This document shows positions 25,694 through 33,740 of a stretch of 64,000 bases of DNA, piece after piece. The notes beneath the pieces are model-generated. The model had not been told where the DNA came from. It saw nothing but the letters and a program-made list of their open reading frames with translations, and ran no database searches. A program made the translations under genes and the position numbers. Source of the stretch: Fontibacillus phaseoli (GTDB lineage Bacteria; Bacillota; Bacilli; Paenibacillales; Paenibacillaceae); NCBI RefSeq assembly GCF_003337355.1, contig NZ_QPJW01000001.1:1240001-1304000 (forward strand), in the 5' to 3' direction. Every line of letters starts with the position of its first letter. Position 1 is the stretch's first letter.

Positions 25694-26569
25694 ATGAATG
25701 TACTCAAAGATAAGAAAGCATGGTTGGTTTTTGTCACTCCCGCCCTGCTCTTTTATTTGGGAACCGTCTTTGTCCCCATCATTCAGTCGCTGAATTACGG
25801 CTTTCAAGATTGGAACGGCATCAAGGACGCCAAATATATTGGGCTGGGCAATTATGTAAAAATGTTTCAAGACCCTTACTTCTGGAACTCCGTGCAAAAC
25901 AATCTGGTATACGTCGTGATTGTCGTGCTGATGCAAGTGTTCATCGGGTTGTTTTTCGCGTTATTACTCTCGTACGTCAAAAAAGGAGCCGGTATTTTCA
26001 GAACATTATATTACTTGCCAGCCGTCGTGGTCACCATCGCCATCGCCCAAATGTTCCGGAACTTCTATTCCCTGCAGCCGCTTGGCCTGCTCAACATGTT
26101 TCTGGGATGGATCGGACTCGGCCATCTGCAAAACGCCTGGTTATCCGACCCGCACACCGCGTTGATCGCCGTATCCATTCCCGAAGGCTGGCGCTTTACA
26201 GGGATGTATATGGTTATCTTTTACGCGGCGCTGATCGCCATTCCGAAAGAAATCGAAGAAGCCGCCACTATCGATGGCGTTAACGGCTGGCAGTTGATCC
26301 GCCATATCAAGTTGCCGAACATCAAGCATGTGCTGAGCCTGGCGCTGATCATGTGCACCACCGGGGCGCTGCGTGGCTTCGATATCCCTTATATTATCGG
26401 CGTACCGGGTTCGACGACCGAGCTGGTCACGACCTATATGTACAAAAAAGCGTTCTCCACTATCCAATACGGTTACGGAAGCGCGATCGCCGTCTTTATC
26501 GTTCTCGAAAGCCTGCTTGCTGTCCTGATCATCCGGGCTATCTTCAATTCCAGGAAAGGAGGAGCATAG
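25694..26569 (+). CDS. Carbohydrate ABC importer permease, MalF type
   Basis: 291 residues from the ATG at 25694 (GGAGAG upstream). Six helices; EAA loop EEAATIDGVNGWQLIRHIKLP near 198-218. One base separates its stop from the next permease's ATG. Forms the channel with its MalG-type partner for the ligand bound by the preceding lipoprotein. Confidence 0.9.
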   Translation: MNVLKDKKAWLVFVTPALLFYLGTVFVPIIQSLNYGFQDWNGIKDAKYIGLGNYVKMFQDPYFWNSVQNNLVYVVIVVLMQVFIGLFFALLLSYVKKGAGIFRTLYYLPAVVVTIAIAQMFRNFYSLQPLGLLNMFLGWIGLGHLQNAWLSDPHTALIAVSIPEGWRFTGMYMVIFYAALIAIPKEIEEAATIDGVNGWQLIRHIKLPNIKHVLSLALIMCTTGALRGFDIPYIIGVPGSTTELVTTYMYKKAFSTIQYGYGSAIAVFIVLESLLAVLIIRAIFNSRKGGA

Positions 26570-26570
26570 T

Positions 26571-27404
26571 ATGCGATCTAAAAAAACGGCTTTATCCTTC
26601 CTGCTGTATTTTATCGTTATCGCAATTCTGATCGTGCAAATTTATCCGTTGATCTGGCTGATGTTGTCCAGCTTCAAATCGAGCATCGAATTGACGACCA
26701 AGCCGTTTTCGCTGCCCACGATATGGTCGTTCGCCAACTACGCCGACGTGTTCCGGGAAAGCGACCTGCTGCTGTATATCAAAAATACGGCTATCGTGAC
26801 CTTCAGTTGCCTGGTGCTGATCGTTTTCCTCAGCGCAACGGCGGGATTTGCCCTCGTCAAAATGAATTTCAAACTGAATTCGAAGCTGCTGTTGTTCTTT
26901 ACGATCGGCATCATGATCCCGATTCAGGTCACCTTAATACCGTTGTTTATCATGTATAAAGACTTTGGGCTGCTAAACTCGTATCTGGCGCTGATCCTGC
27001 CGCAAGTCGGATTTGCCTTGCCGTTGTCGATTTTGATCTTCACCAGTTTTTACAGCTACGTGCCCAATGAATTGATCGAAGCCGCCGTCATCGACGGCTG
27101 CAACATCTATCAGGTATTCTATAAAATCATTTCGCCGCTGACCATCAACACGACGGTTACGGTCGCTTCGATCAACTTCATCTTCATTTGGAACGATTTC
27201 ATTTTTTCCAACACCTTCACGAACGATAAGCAATACAAAACGATCGCCGTCGGGCTCCAGGAATTCATCGGGGCGTTCGGCGCGACGGATTGGGGCCAGA
27301 CGTTTGCGGCTATCTGCATCAGCATCATCCCGATCATCGTCACGTACCTGTTCCTGAACAAATATGTGATGGCCGGCGTGTCGGACGGTGCGGTAAAAGG
27401 ATAA
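26571..27404 (+). CDS. Carbohydrate ABC importer permease, MalG type
   Basis: 277 residues, GGAGG before the ATG. Six helices and EAA loop IEAAVIDGCNIYQVFYKIISP near 185-205. No ATPase gene follows; a shared MsmX-type ATPase is expected elsewhere. Followed after 19 bases by the second GH172 gene. Confidence 0.9.
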   Translation: MRSKKTALSFLLYFIVIAILIVQIYPLIWLMLSSFKSSIELTTKPFSLPTIWSFANYADVFRESDLLLYIKNTAIVTFSCLVLIVFLSATAGFALVKMNFKLNSKLLLFFTIGIMIPIQVTLIPLFIMYKDFGLLNSYLALILPQVGFALPLSILIFTSFYSYVPNELIEAAVIDGCNIYQVFYKIISPLTINTTVTVASINFIFIWNDFIFSNTFTNDKQYKTIAVGLQEFIGAFGATDWGQTFAAICISIIPIIVTYLFLNKYVMAGVSDGAVKG

Positions 27405-27423
27405 GAGACAAGGAGAGATCACC

Positions 27424-28512
27424 ATGCAATCGATGAATCAACTTTTTGGTAGAATGAAAGGAAAAAGCAGAGCGATTACAGCGGAAAATCCGCATGGCTT
27501 AAAAGGTGAAGGAGGAAAAGCAGCCGGCCCGCTTGGGGTTGCTAGAAAAGGTAAAGCTTTTATCTCGTTAGCCCAAGGCGAAACCGCCACACTCGTCGAC
27601 ATAGAAGGCACCGGCATCATTCAACACATCTGGATGACCGTGACGGACCAAACCGAATCCGGCTGGTTCGTATTGCGCGACCTTGTATTGCGGATGTATT
27701 GGGACGGTGAAGAAACCCCGTCCGTGGAAGTTCCGCTGGGCGATTTCTTCTGCAACGGGTTCGGCGCCAGAGCGGTCGTCAATTCCCTGCCGATCGTGGT
27801 CAATCCGGTCGGCGGCATGAACAGTTATTTTGCGATGCCTTTCAAAAAGGCGGCCAAAGTAACCATTACGAATGAACATCCACAGGGGATTGAAGCGTTC
27901 TTTTATCAATTTGATTATATGCTGGTCGATGAGCTTCCGGAGGATACGGAATATTTTCACGCCCAATTCCGCCGGGAAAATCCGACCCAGCTTAAGCAGG
28001 ATTATACGATTATAGATGGAATTAAAGGAAGAGGGAAATATGTCGGCACCTATATGGCCTGGACCTCGCTGTCCCGCTACTGGTACGGCGAAGGAGAAGT
28101 GAAATTTTACCTCGACGGCGACCGGGATTGGCCGACGATCTGCGGTACGGGGACGGAGGATTACTTCGGAGGCGCCTGGGGTTTCGTGAAATCCGACAAC
28201 GGCAACCCGGTGCAGGAGCAGACGTACTCCACCCCATTCATGGGTTTCCCGCACTTTGCGGTAAAAGATACGACGAGAGCGCATATTTACGATGGAGCGG
28301 CTTGTCCGATGCGCGGCTTCTATCGTTGGCATATACTTGATCCTATTTTGTTTGAAGAGGATTTGCGGGTCACCGTTCAACAGATCGGGCATGACGGCAT
28401 GGCATTGTTCGAACGAAGTGACGACGTGAGTTCCGTTTGCTATTGGTATCAGACCGAACCGCATCAAGCGTTTCCTACACTACCAGGTGTTCTGGAAAGA
28501 CGCCCGCGCTAA
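27424..28512 (+). CDS. GH172 (DUF2961) enzyme, putative alpha-fructofuranosidase, paralogue 2
   Basis: 362 residues, AAGGAG 8 bases before the ATG, no signal peptide. Same DUF2961 signatures as paralogue 1: GIIQHIWMT, PLGDFFCNGFG, YWYGEGEVKFYLDGD, CGTGTEDYFGGAWGF and SVCYWYQ. Candidate catalytic glutamates E223 (GEGE) and E245 (GTED) have the same 22-residue spacing. It differs from paralogue 1 by a longer N-terminus and by lacking the IEHG motif near the end (QQIGHDG here), so specificity may differ. Fifth gene of the LacI-controlled operon with GH32 and a full importer. Confidence 0.85.
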   Translation: MQSMNQLFGRMKGKSRAITAENPHGLKGEGGKAAGPLGVARKGKAFISLAQGETATLVDIEGTGIIQHIWMTVTDQTESGWFVLRDLVLRMYWDGEETPSVEVPLGDFFCNGFGARAVVNSLPIVVNPVGGMNSYFAMPFKKAAKVTITNEHPQGIEAFFYQFDYMLVDELPEDTEYFHAQFRRENPTQLKQDYTIIDGIKGRGKYVGTYMAWTSLSRYWYGEGEVKFYLDGDRDWPTICGTGTEDYFGGAWGFVKSDNGNPVQEQTYSTPFMGFPHFAVKDTTRAHIYDGAACPMRGFYRWHILDPILFEEDLRVTVQQIGHDGMALFERSDDVSSVCYWYQTEPHQAFPTLPGVLERRPR

Positions 28513-28551
28513 CCACAATAAAATCGTAATAATATAAGTAGAGGTATAGAA

Positions 28552-29544
28552 ATGGCTAATAAAAGGGTTACTTTAGTTCAAGTCGCAAAAGATGCAGGAG
28601 TTTCTCCCGCAACGGTCTCCCATTTCTTGAACGGAAACTTTCAGAAAATGGGCTCGGGGACAAAGGAAAAAATCAGTCTTTCGATAACCAAGCTAGGTTA
28701 CCAAGTGAACCCTGTTGCCAAAAGTCTCATCACTGGCAGAATGCACACCATTGGACTCGTTTTATCAGACAGTACGGACGACGGTTATTTTGAAGACTTA
28801 TATTTCCTGCATTTTGCCCAAGTCATCAAACATCAATTAAAAGCGTTGGGATATAAGATTATCTTGCTGGACTTTGAAGAAATCTTCATGAATATCCAGA
28901 TGGTCGATGGAATCATCGTCAAAGCGACCCTGGATACGGAGAAATTTATGCCCAAGTTAATGAACCTTAACGTACCGGTCATTACAATAGGACGCCACAA
29001 TTTATCTTACGGTGCGCACATGCTTCGCGTCGACGACTACCTAAGTGGTCAGACCGGCGTGAATCACTTATTGTCCCGCGGCTATCAGAATTTGGTCATA
29101 TTGACTTATCCGCACGGTCACGTTCCCGGATTCGATGATCGGTTGAACGGAGCCAGCGAGGCTTTGCAGCAGAACGGCAAACTAACGACGGTTATTACAG
29201 GGGATATGACGGAAACTTTCGGATACGATACTGTAGTTAACTTGGTCCAAAACAACCAACTGCCGCAAGCGTTGTTTTGCTTAAATGACATATCCGCCAT
29301 CGGAGCCTTAAAAGCGTGCAAAGATTTGAACATTTCCATTCCAGATAAGCTCGCCGTGTTGGGCGTCGACGACATGCCAACCGTCTCCGAACTGCTAAGC
29401 TTATCGACCATAAGGCATCCCATCAACCAATTGGCCGAGGCCGCTGCCAAACTGATGATCAAATCGATCGAGTCTGACGGTCAGCGCATCGAACCTGTCG
29501 AAGAAGTATTCCCGACAGAACTGATGGTTCGGCGAACCAGCTAG
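28552..29544 (+). CDS. LacI-family transcriptional regulator of the fructoside operon
   Basis: 330 residues, AGAGGT before the ATG. N-terminal helix-turn-helix TLVQVAKDAGVSPATVSHFLN (about 6-26) with the hinge at about 45-58, then the periplasmic-binding-like effector domain (about 60-330). It is the last gene of the GH32 operon and ends at a strong terminator, so it most likely represses that operon through GTAAAACGTTTTAC. The inducer is probably the imported sugar or a product of it. Confidence 0.9.
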   Translation: MANKRVTLVQVAKDAGVSPATVSHFLNGNFQKMGSGTKEKISLSITKLGYQVNPVAKSLITGRMHTIGLVLSDSTDDGYFEDLYFLHFAQVIKHQLKALGYKIILLDFEEIFMNIQMVDGIIVKATLDTEKFMPKLMNLNVPVITIGRHNLSYGAHMLRVDDYLSGQTGVNHLLSRGYQNLVILTYPHGHVPGFDDRLNGASEALQQNGKLTTVITGDMTETFGYDTVVNLVQNNQLPQALFCLNDISAIGALKACKDLNISIPDKLAVLGVDDMPTVSELLSLSTIRHPINQLAEAAAKLMIKSIESDGQRIEPVEEVFPTELMVRRTS

Positions 29545-29567
29545 GTTATTTTCAAGGAATGCAATCC

Positions 29568-29611
29568 AAAAAGTTGAGCAGGGAACGATAAGGTCCCCTG
29601 CTCGACTTTTT
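29568..29611 (+). terminator. Strong terminator ending the fructoside operon
   Basis: AAAAAGTTGAGCAGGG / CCCCTGCTCGACTTTTT stem followed by CTATATT; 24 bases after the LacI stop codon. Confidence 0.9.
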
Positions 29612-29743
29612 CTATATTAATCCTCTGGTCTCGATTTTTTTAGTTTAATATTTTGTTTTAACTATCATATTATTTAACGACATATACATGTTGAAGTTGG
29701 TCAAGATTAGAAGCCTTGACCTTCAATATAATTTGATTTCCTC

Positions 29744-30387
29744 TCAACGTTCGATTAACTCCACCCAATCAGGATTCATAATCAATGCTCTTCCAATAGC
29801 GACCAACGAAACACTTGAATTCAATACTTTTGCTGCAAGAGAGGATCAATTACAGAACCTGCTACAATAAGGGGGAATCTCTCGCTTACATGTTTTGAAA
29901 TAAGTTCCATTCTGCTCTTCGTGCTTTGTGTTCCAACTGGTGCAGAGAGGACATGATCTAATGAATGCATGGATATAATCCATTTTAGCTTCTTTTAATC
30001 TATCCATTAGGATAAAAGTTTTTTTTCATTCTCAGCCTACCTGGCTGCTCCTCTGGCGAGAATCTATTAGCTTTTAATGAACGACTCTTTAGCATATTGT
30101 TCGATCACCCGTTTGACTCAAGCACTACCTCAAGCGGAAGCGAAGGCGGTTGTCAAGGCTTCCTCCCCATTCGTCAGTCCGTTGGTTGAAAAACAGGGAT
30201 AAGAAGTTTTGAAGAAAAAAATCCGTGACGCCATGAATTTCAACCCCATCAGAACCAGTTCCAATAGCTCACCGTGGTATCTTGCCAAACGATATTTATA
30301 ATCTCTTCGTGTGAAAGCGCCCACGGGTTCCCCATGACGTTTTACCCCACGCTTTATCTTGTAGAGGGCTTGCACGAACCAAATCAG
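29744..30387 (-). pseudogene. Old Yellow Enzyme (NADH:flavin oxidoreductase) remnant
   Basis: Reading the minus strand with several frameshifts recovers family landmarks in the correct order: LSHEEI, then DGVEIHG, LQNFLSLFFNQRTDEWGG, SLDNRLRF, later a DYIHA segment, SAPVGTQSTKSRMELI, PLIVAGSVIDP and VAIGRALIMNPDWVE, with a stop at 29744. The N-terminal third is missing and at least four frame breaks are present. The 5' end is joined directly to a DUF1963 remnant. Confidence 0.7.
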
Positions 30388-30618
30388 GGCCAGGATCGTC
30401 ATCGGAGTACCGTCAGAATTCACCGGCTATTCTACGATTGCAGGCAAATCCGGATTGCCTCCTATACGGGAAAGGCCCGTTTCGTTGTAGGTTTCGATCT
30501 CTTTCTTGGATAAGCGAAGAACTTGGCGTATAGACTCTTTGAAATATTCCATTGCATGTTCGAACTGGTATTCGTGAACGATCCGCTCGAGTTTATTTAG
30601 ATGATTTTCACTTAGCAA
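30388..30618 (-). pseudogene. DUF1963 (YwqG-like) N-terminal fragment with a nonsense codon
   Basis: From a TTG at 30618 (AAAGGAG upstream) the frame gives a helical N-terminus and then LSRIGGNPDLPAIVE, the DUF1963 landmark. The next codon, TGG (Trp) in relatives, is TAG (30427-30429); the same frame continues PVNSDGTPMTILA, again DUF1963, and then runs into Old Yellow Enzyme sequence at about 30387. So a deletion has fused two genes. It starts 16 bases after the stop of the unknown gene at 30635-31312. Confidence 0.65.
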
Positions 30619-30634
30619 TTCTAACACTCTCCTT

Positions 30635-31312
30635 TTACGAACCGATATACAGTTTGTTTTCCGCAAGGATCGCTGAGTATCCTAATCGATACAACTCAAA
30701 ATACGGTGCGAACGGATCCCCTTTGAGCCCATAGCGGTGCCATTGGAGATAATAAGAAATCCAGTAATCGCAGGCAATCGAGTAATACGCCTCGTCCAAT
30801 ATTTCGATTGGTTCATCGTAATCCCTATGCTCGCTGATGATATCGGATATCGTTTCATAGATTTCCGGATCGTATTGCAGCCGTATATCATCGATGGATC
30901 CATTTGGCAGAATGCTAACCTCTTGGATTCCTGTCAGGTAAGCTGCTGCATCTGCCGTATCATTTTTTTCGGAAGTTTCAGCCATTAAATCCTTCAAGCC
31001 TTGAATAAACTGCGTGCCATAATTCATTAGAATATCGCTCGGTACATCACCGGCTTTACCGTTAAAATATCCAGGAACTACGTTCCCGCTAAAATCGTCA
31101 GGGTCCAACATTTCATAAATACGTACAATTCTCCGTAAATAAGCTTCTCCATCTACCTGGAGAGGGGCAAAGGTTTTTTCTACCCCTTTTCCGTCCGGCA
31201 TATACATTTGGAAATACCCATAAAATAGAGCCTCTTCGATATCCGACTCGTCTGAATCTATCTCTTCATCCATAAGTTGAAACAAGAACCTTGCGTAAGA
31301 CTGTTTATCCAT
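30635..31312 (-). CDS. Unknown acidic cytoplasmic protein
   Basis: 225 residues, AGGAG 8 bases before the ATG. No signal peptide or membrane helix; strongly acidic with many aromatic residues in the C-terminal half (ACDYWISYYLQWHRYGLKGD). I do not recognise the family. Its companion downstream was a DUF1963 gene; small acidic proteins next to DUF1963 or SMI1-type genes are often immunity proteins of toxin systems, but nothing here shows a toxin. The gene looks intact. Confidence 0.5.
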   Translation of the reverse strand: MDKQSYARFLFQLMDEEIDSDESDIEEALFYGYFQMYMPDGKGVEKTFAPLQVDGEAYLRRIVRIYEMLDPDDFSGNVVPGYFNGKAGDVPSDILMNYGTQFIQGLKDLMAETSEKNDTADAAAYLTGIQEVSILPNGSIDDIRLQYDPEIYETISDIISEHRDYDEPIEILDEAYYSIACDYWISYYLQWHRYGLKGDPFAPYFELYRLGYSAILAENKLYIGS

Positions 31313-31401
31313 AGGTATCTCTCCTCTTTCGCGGATCAGCGCAGTGATGAGTCATTTCCAATCATATCCTAAGCAGGCATCATTTCTCAAATCAACTATT
31401 A

Positions 31402-31434
31402 AAACAAAAAAGAGTCGCGTTTCTCGCGGCTCTT
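31402..31434 (-). terminator. Terminator of the ABC exporter operon
   Basis: AAGAGCCGCG-agaaa-CGCGACTCTT followed on the minus strand by TTTTGTTTT. The stem overlaps the stop codon of the last permease gene. Confidence 0.85.
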
Positions 31435-32192
31435 CAGGCATCTCGCCTACGGTAAAATACAATAGCTACTATAATAAAGATCAGTGTCCATAACATTAAA
31501 ATACCTGTGCCTTGCAACGGCGTAAGGACATTTATTTCATCAGGTGAAGGCGGCATATACATATAATTTCCTACCGTATCCGGAAAATACTTTTTCAATC
31601 CAGGTAGAAAATCTTTAGTCAATGGACTGACAACGAAATAATAACCAAGCAATATCACTAGAGCAGGAGTGGTTCGCCTTAATAAAGCTCCCATAGCTGC
31701 ACTGAGAAGTGCGGTTAATGTTAGATAGCCTGTCGCCCCTGCTAATGCTTCTATCATTGTATTTATTTCAAACCCTACTGCTGTGTCTCTCATCCTAATA
31801 AAAGTATAAAGTACACCGGATGCAGCAATAATAAAAGCCGCTGGAATGGTTATCACGGCCAATGCCAGAAGCTTCATGGATAATTGAAACCCACGCCAAG
31901 GTATCGTAGTTAACGTAGTTCGAATCTGTCCACCGGTATACTCCGAACAAGCAGCTAAGATCCCAAGAATAAGGAACCCGGCTTGAAGATATCCCATAGA
32001 AGCAAGCCCTATATTCAGTATACTTTGCGTCCCTGCTGCTCCTTGCAGACCAACCGAAGTAAAAGCTGCGGCTAAAAGTAAATTAATAATGAAGGTGCCT
32101 ATAAGAGTGAGCCATGTCCATGGTAATGTTACTAATTTGTCGAGTTCGGCACCAAGAATTAGGGTTATCTTTTTACTAGAAGGGACACTCAT
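31434..32192 (-). CDS. ABC-2 type exporter permease subunit (second)
   Basis: 252 residues, six membrane helices with the ABC-2 pattern and the conserved ILAACSEYTGGQIRTTLTTIP cytoplasmic loop (about 79-99), found in lantibiotic/bacitracin immunity permeases. Start overlaps the previous permease stop by four bases. With its paralogue upstream and the ATPase it would form a LanFEG-like exporter. Confidence 0.8.
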   Translation of the reverse strand: MSVPSSKKITLILGAELDKLVTLPWTWLTLIGTFIINLLLAAAFTSVGLQGAAGTQSILNIGLASMGYLQAGFLILGILAACSEYTGGQIRTTLTTIPWRGFQLSMKLLALAVITIPAAFIIAASGVLYTFIRMRDTAVGFEINTMIEALAGATGYLTLTALLSAAMGALLRRTTPALVILLGYYFVVSPLTKDFLPGLKKYFPDTVGNYMYMPPSPDEINVLTPLQGTGILMLWTLIFIIVAIVFYRRRDA

Positions 32193-32938
32193 GATGCAAC
32201 GTCCCTCCTATGAAATACAATAGCTGCAGCAATGAAAAGAACGACTACCCAAGCAAACATGACTAAACCGCCTGTGAACGGGGAGAGAAATCTATCGCTC
32301 GTAAACATAAACATTTCAGTGCCGGCTCGATCCGGTAAGTATAGCGCCAACTTTGTAACCTTAGAAAGCAGGAAACTGAATGATACAACGGAGGTATTTA
32401 TGATGAGCACGGCAAGCGGGATTATGCCGTTCTTAGTTAGAACCGTAATTCCAAATGCCAAAAGAGCAGTGAATGTCCAGTACCAAACTGCACCGAGCAG
32501 TTTAGACCCTTCAAATGCAGGGGTGTATTCACCAAGAACAAGATGCGTGGCAGACACAGTTGTCATAATAGCCACAATACAAAGAAGTATGCTGATCACG
32601 GTCACAGCGCCTGCTTTGGCCAGCAAAAGGTGAAGTCTTGATGAAACAACCGTTAAGCTTGTTGTAATCTGTTGTCCCCCACCAGATTCACTGCTTTCTG
32701 TTAAATACTCACTGCTGACGGCAAGCACACCGAGAATAATGACACCTTGTACACCGAGAGCTAATCCAATATAGCCAACTTCCGATAACCGTGTGCTAAC
32801 TCCGGCAATAATCTCTTCTTTTTGTGCCATACTGTCCAAGGCGGCTATAACCGCTGGGGCAATTGCTCCAATAAAAAAGGCAAGCCAAATGCCCGGCAGG
32901 GAGAACAATTTAGATAGTTCCGCATTGAATGCTCTCAT
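32189..32938 (-). CDS. ABC-2 type exporter permease subunit (first)
   Basis: 249 residues, six helices; equivalent loop LAVSSEYLTESSESGGGQQI (about 72-91). Starts with a four-base overlap with the ATPase gene. The two permeases are diverged paralogues, as in LanE/LanG pairs. Confidence 0.8.
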   Translation of the reverse strand: MRAFNAELSKLFSLPGIWLAFFIGAIAPAVIAALDSMAQKEEIIAGVSTRLSEVGYIGLALGVQGVIILGVLAVSSEYLTESSESGGGQQITTSLTVVSSRLHLLLAKAGAVTVISILLCIVAIMTTVSATHLVLGEYTPAFEGSKLLGAVWYWTFTALLAFGITVLTKNGIIPLAVLIINTSVVSFSFLLSKVTKLALYLPDRAGTEMFMFTSDRFLSPFTGGLVMFAWVVVLFIAAAIVFHRRDVAS

Positions 32939-33648
32939 ACAGCATCACCTGCATGTGCAGATGTCCGGGCAAAAAAGGCTTCCTCCAGATTGGAATGGTT
33001 ACCGATTACTTCTTCCAATGTTCCATCTGCAACGATTTTTCCATGCTTAATAATCACCACATCATCCACAGTCTCTGCAAGCTCGCCTATTAGATGACTG
33101 GATAGTAGCACTGTGTTTCCGGACTCGGCACGTTCACGTAAAAATGTCCGAATGAAGCGAATTCCTTCCGGGTCTAGCCCGTTTACGGGTTCATCCAAAA
33201 CCAATATTTGGGGATCACCCAGTAATGCAGCCGCCATTCCAAGTCTTTTCCCCATACCAAGCGAATAATTCCCGACCCTTTTGTCAGCTGCTTTAGTAAG
33301 ACCTACGATTTCCAAAACTTCCTCGACACGTGAGCTAGACAATCCTGCGGCACGAGCCATCCATCGTAAATGGGCTCGTCCTGTTCGCCTACGATGAGCT
33401 CCAGATCCATCCAATGCAGCACCTATTGTTACTAAAGGATTATGTAATTCTGCGAATGGCATGCCATTAACTAATGCACTCCCTGAGGTGGCACGATCCA
33501 ATCCAAGCAGGATGCGAAGTGTAGAGCTTTTACCTGCCCCATTTGGACCTAAAAAACCAGTTACTCTACCTGGTCTAGCTTTAAAACTGATACCGGATAA
33601 GATTTCTTGAGTTCCGCGATATTTGACTAAGTTATTAATTTCAAGCAA
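32935..33648 (-). CDS. ABC exporter ATPase, bacitracin/lantibiotic-resistance type
   Basis: 237 residues from a TTG at 33648 chosen because AAGGGAG lies 8 bases upstream. Walker A GPNGAGKSS, signature NYSLGMGKRLGMAAALLG, Walker B QILVLDEP, followed by VNGLDPEG and the switch His in LLSSHLI. The sequence plan matches the BcrA/LanF subfamily. Coupled by overlap to the two permeases and preceded by a two-component system on the same strand, the standard layout of a peptide-antibiotic sensing and resistance module. Confidence 0.88.
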   Translation of the reverse strand: MLEINNLVKYRGTQEILSGISFKARPGRVTGFLGPNGAGKSSTLRILLGLDRATSGSALVNGMPFAELHNPLVTIGAALDGSGAHRRRTGRAHLRWMARAAGLSSSRVEEVLEIVGLTKAADKRVGNYSLGMGKRLGMAAALLGDPQILVLDEPVNGLDPEGIRFIRTFLRERAESGNTVLLSSHLIGELAETVDDVVIIKHGKIVADGTLEEVIGNHSNLEEAFFARTSAHAGDAV

Positions 33649-33740
33649 CCATAACACTCCCTTTCTGTTATGGTTCCAATTATAAAGAAGCAAAGTTACA
33701 TCTCGTTTATCAACCTGTTTACTTCTGGTTTACCTTTAGG

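Noticed and set aside
29688-29870. 60-codon plus-strand ORF after the LacI terminator
   Set aside because: The opposite strand carries Old Yellow Enzyme landmarks, so this frame is a shadow of a pseudogene.
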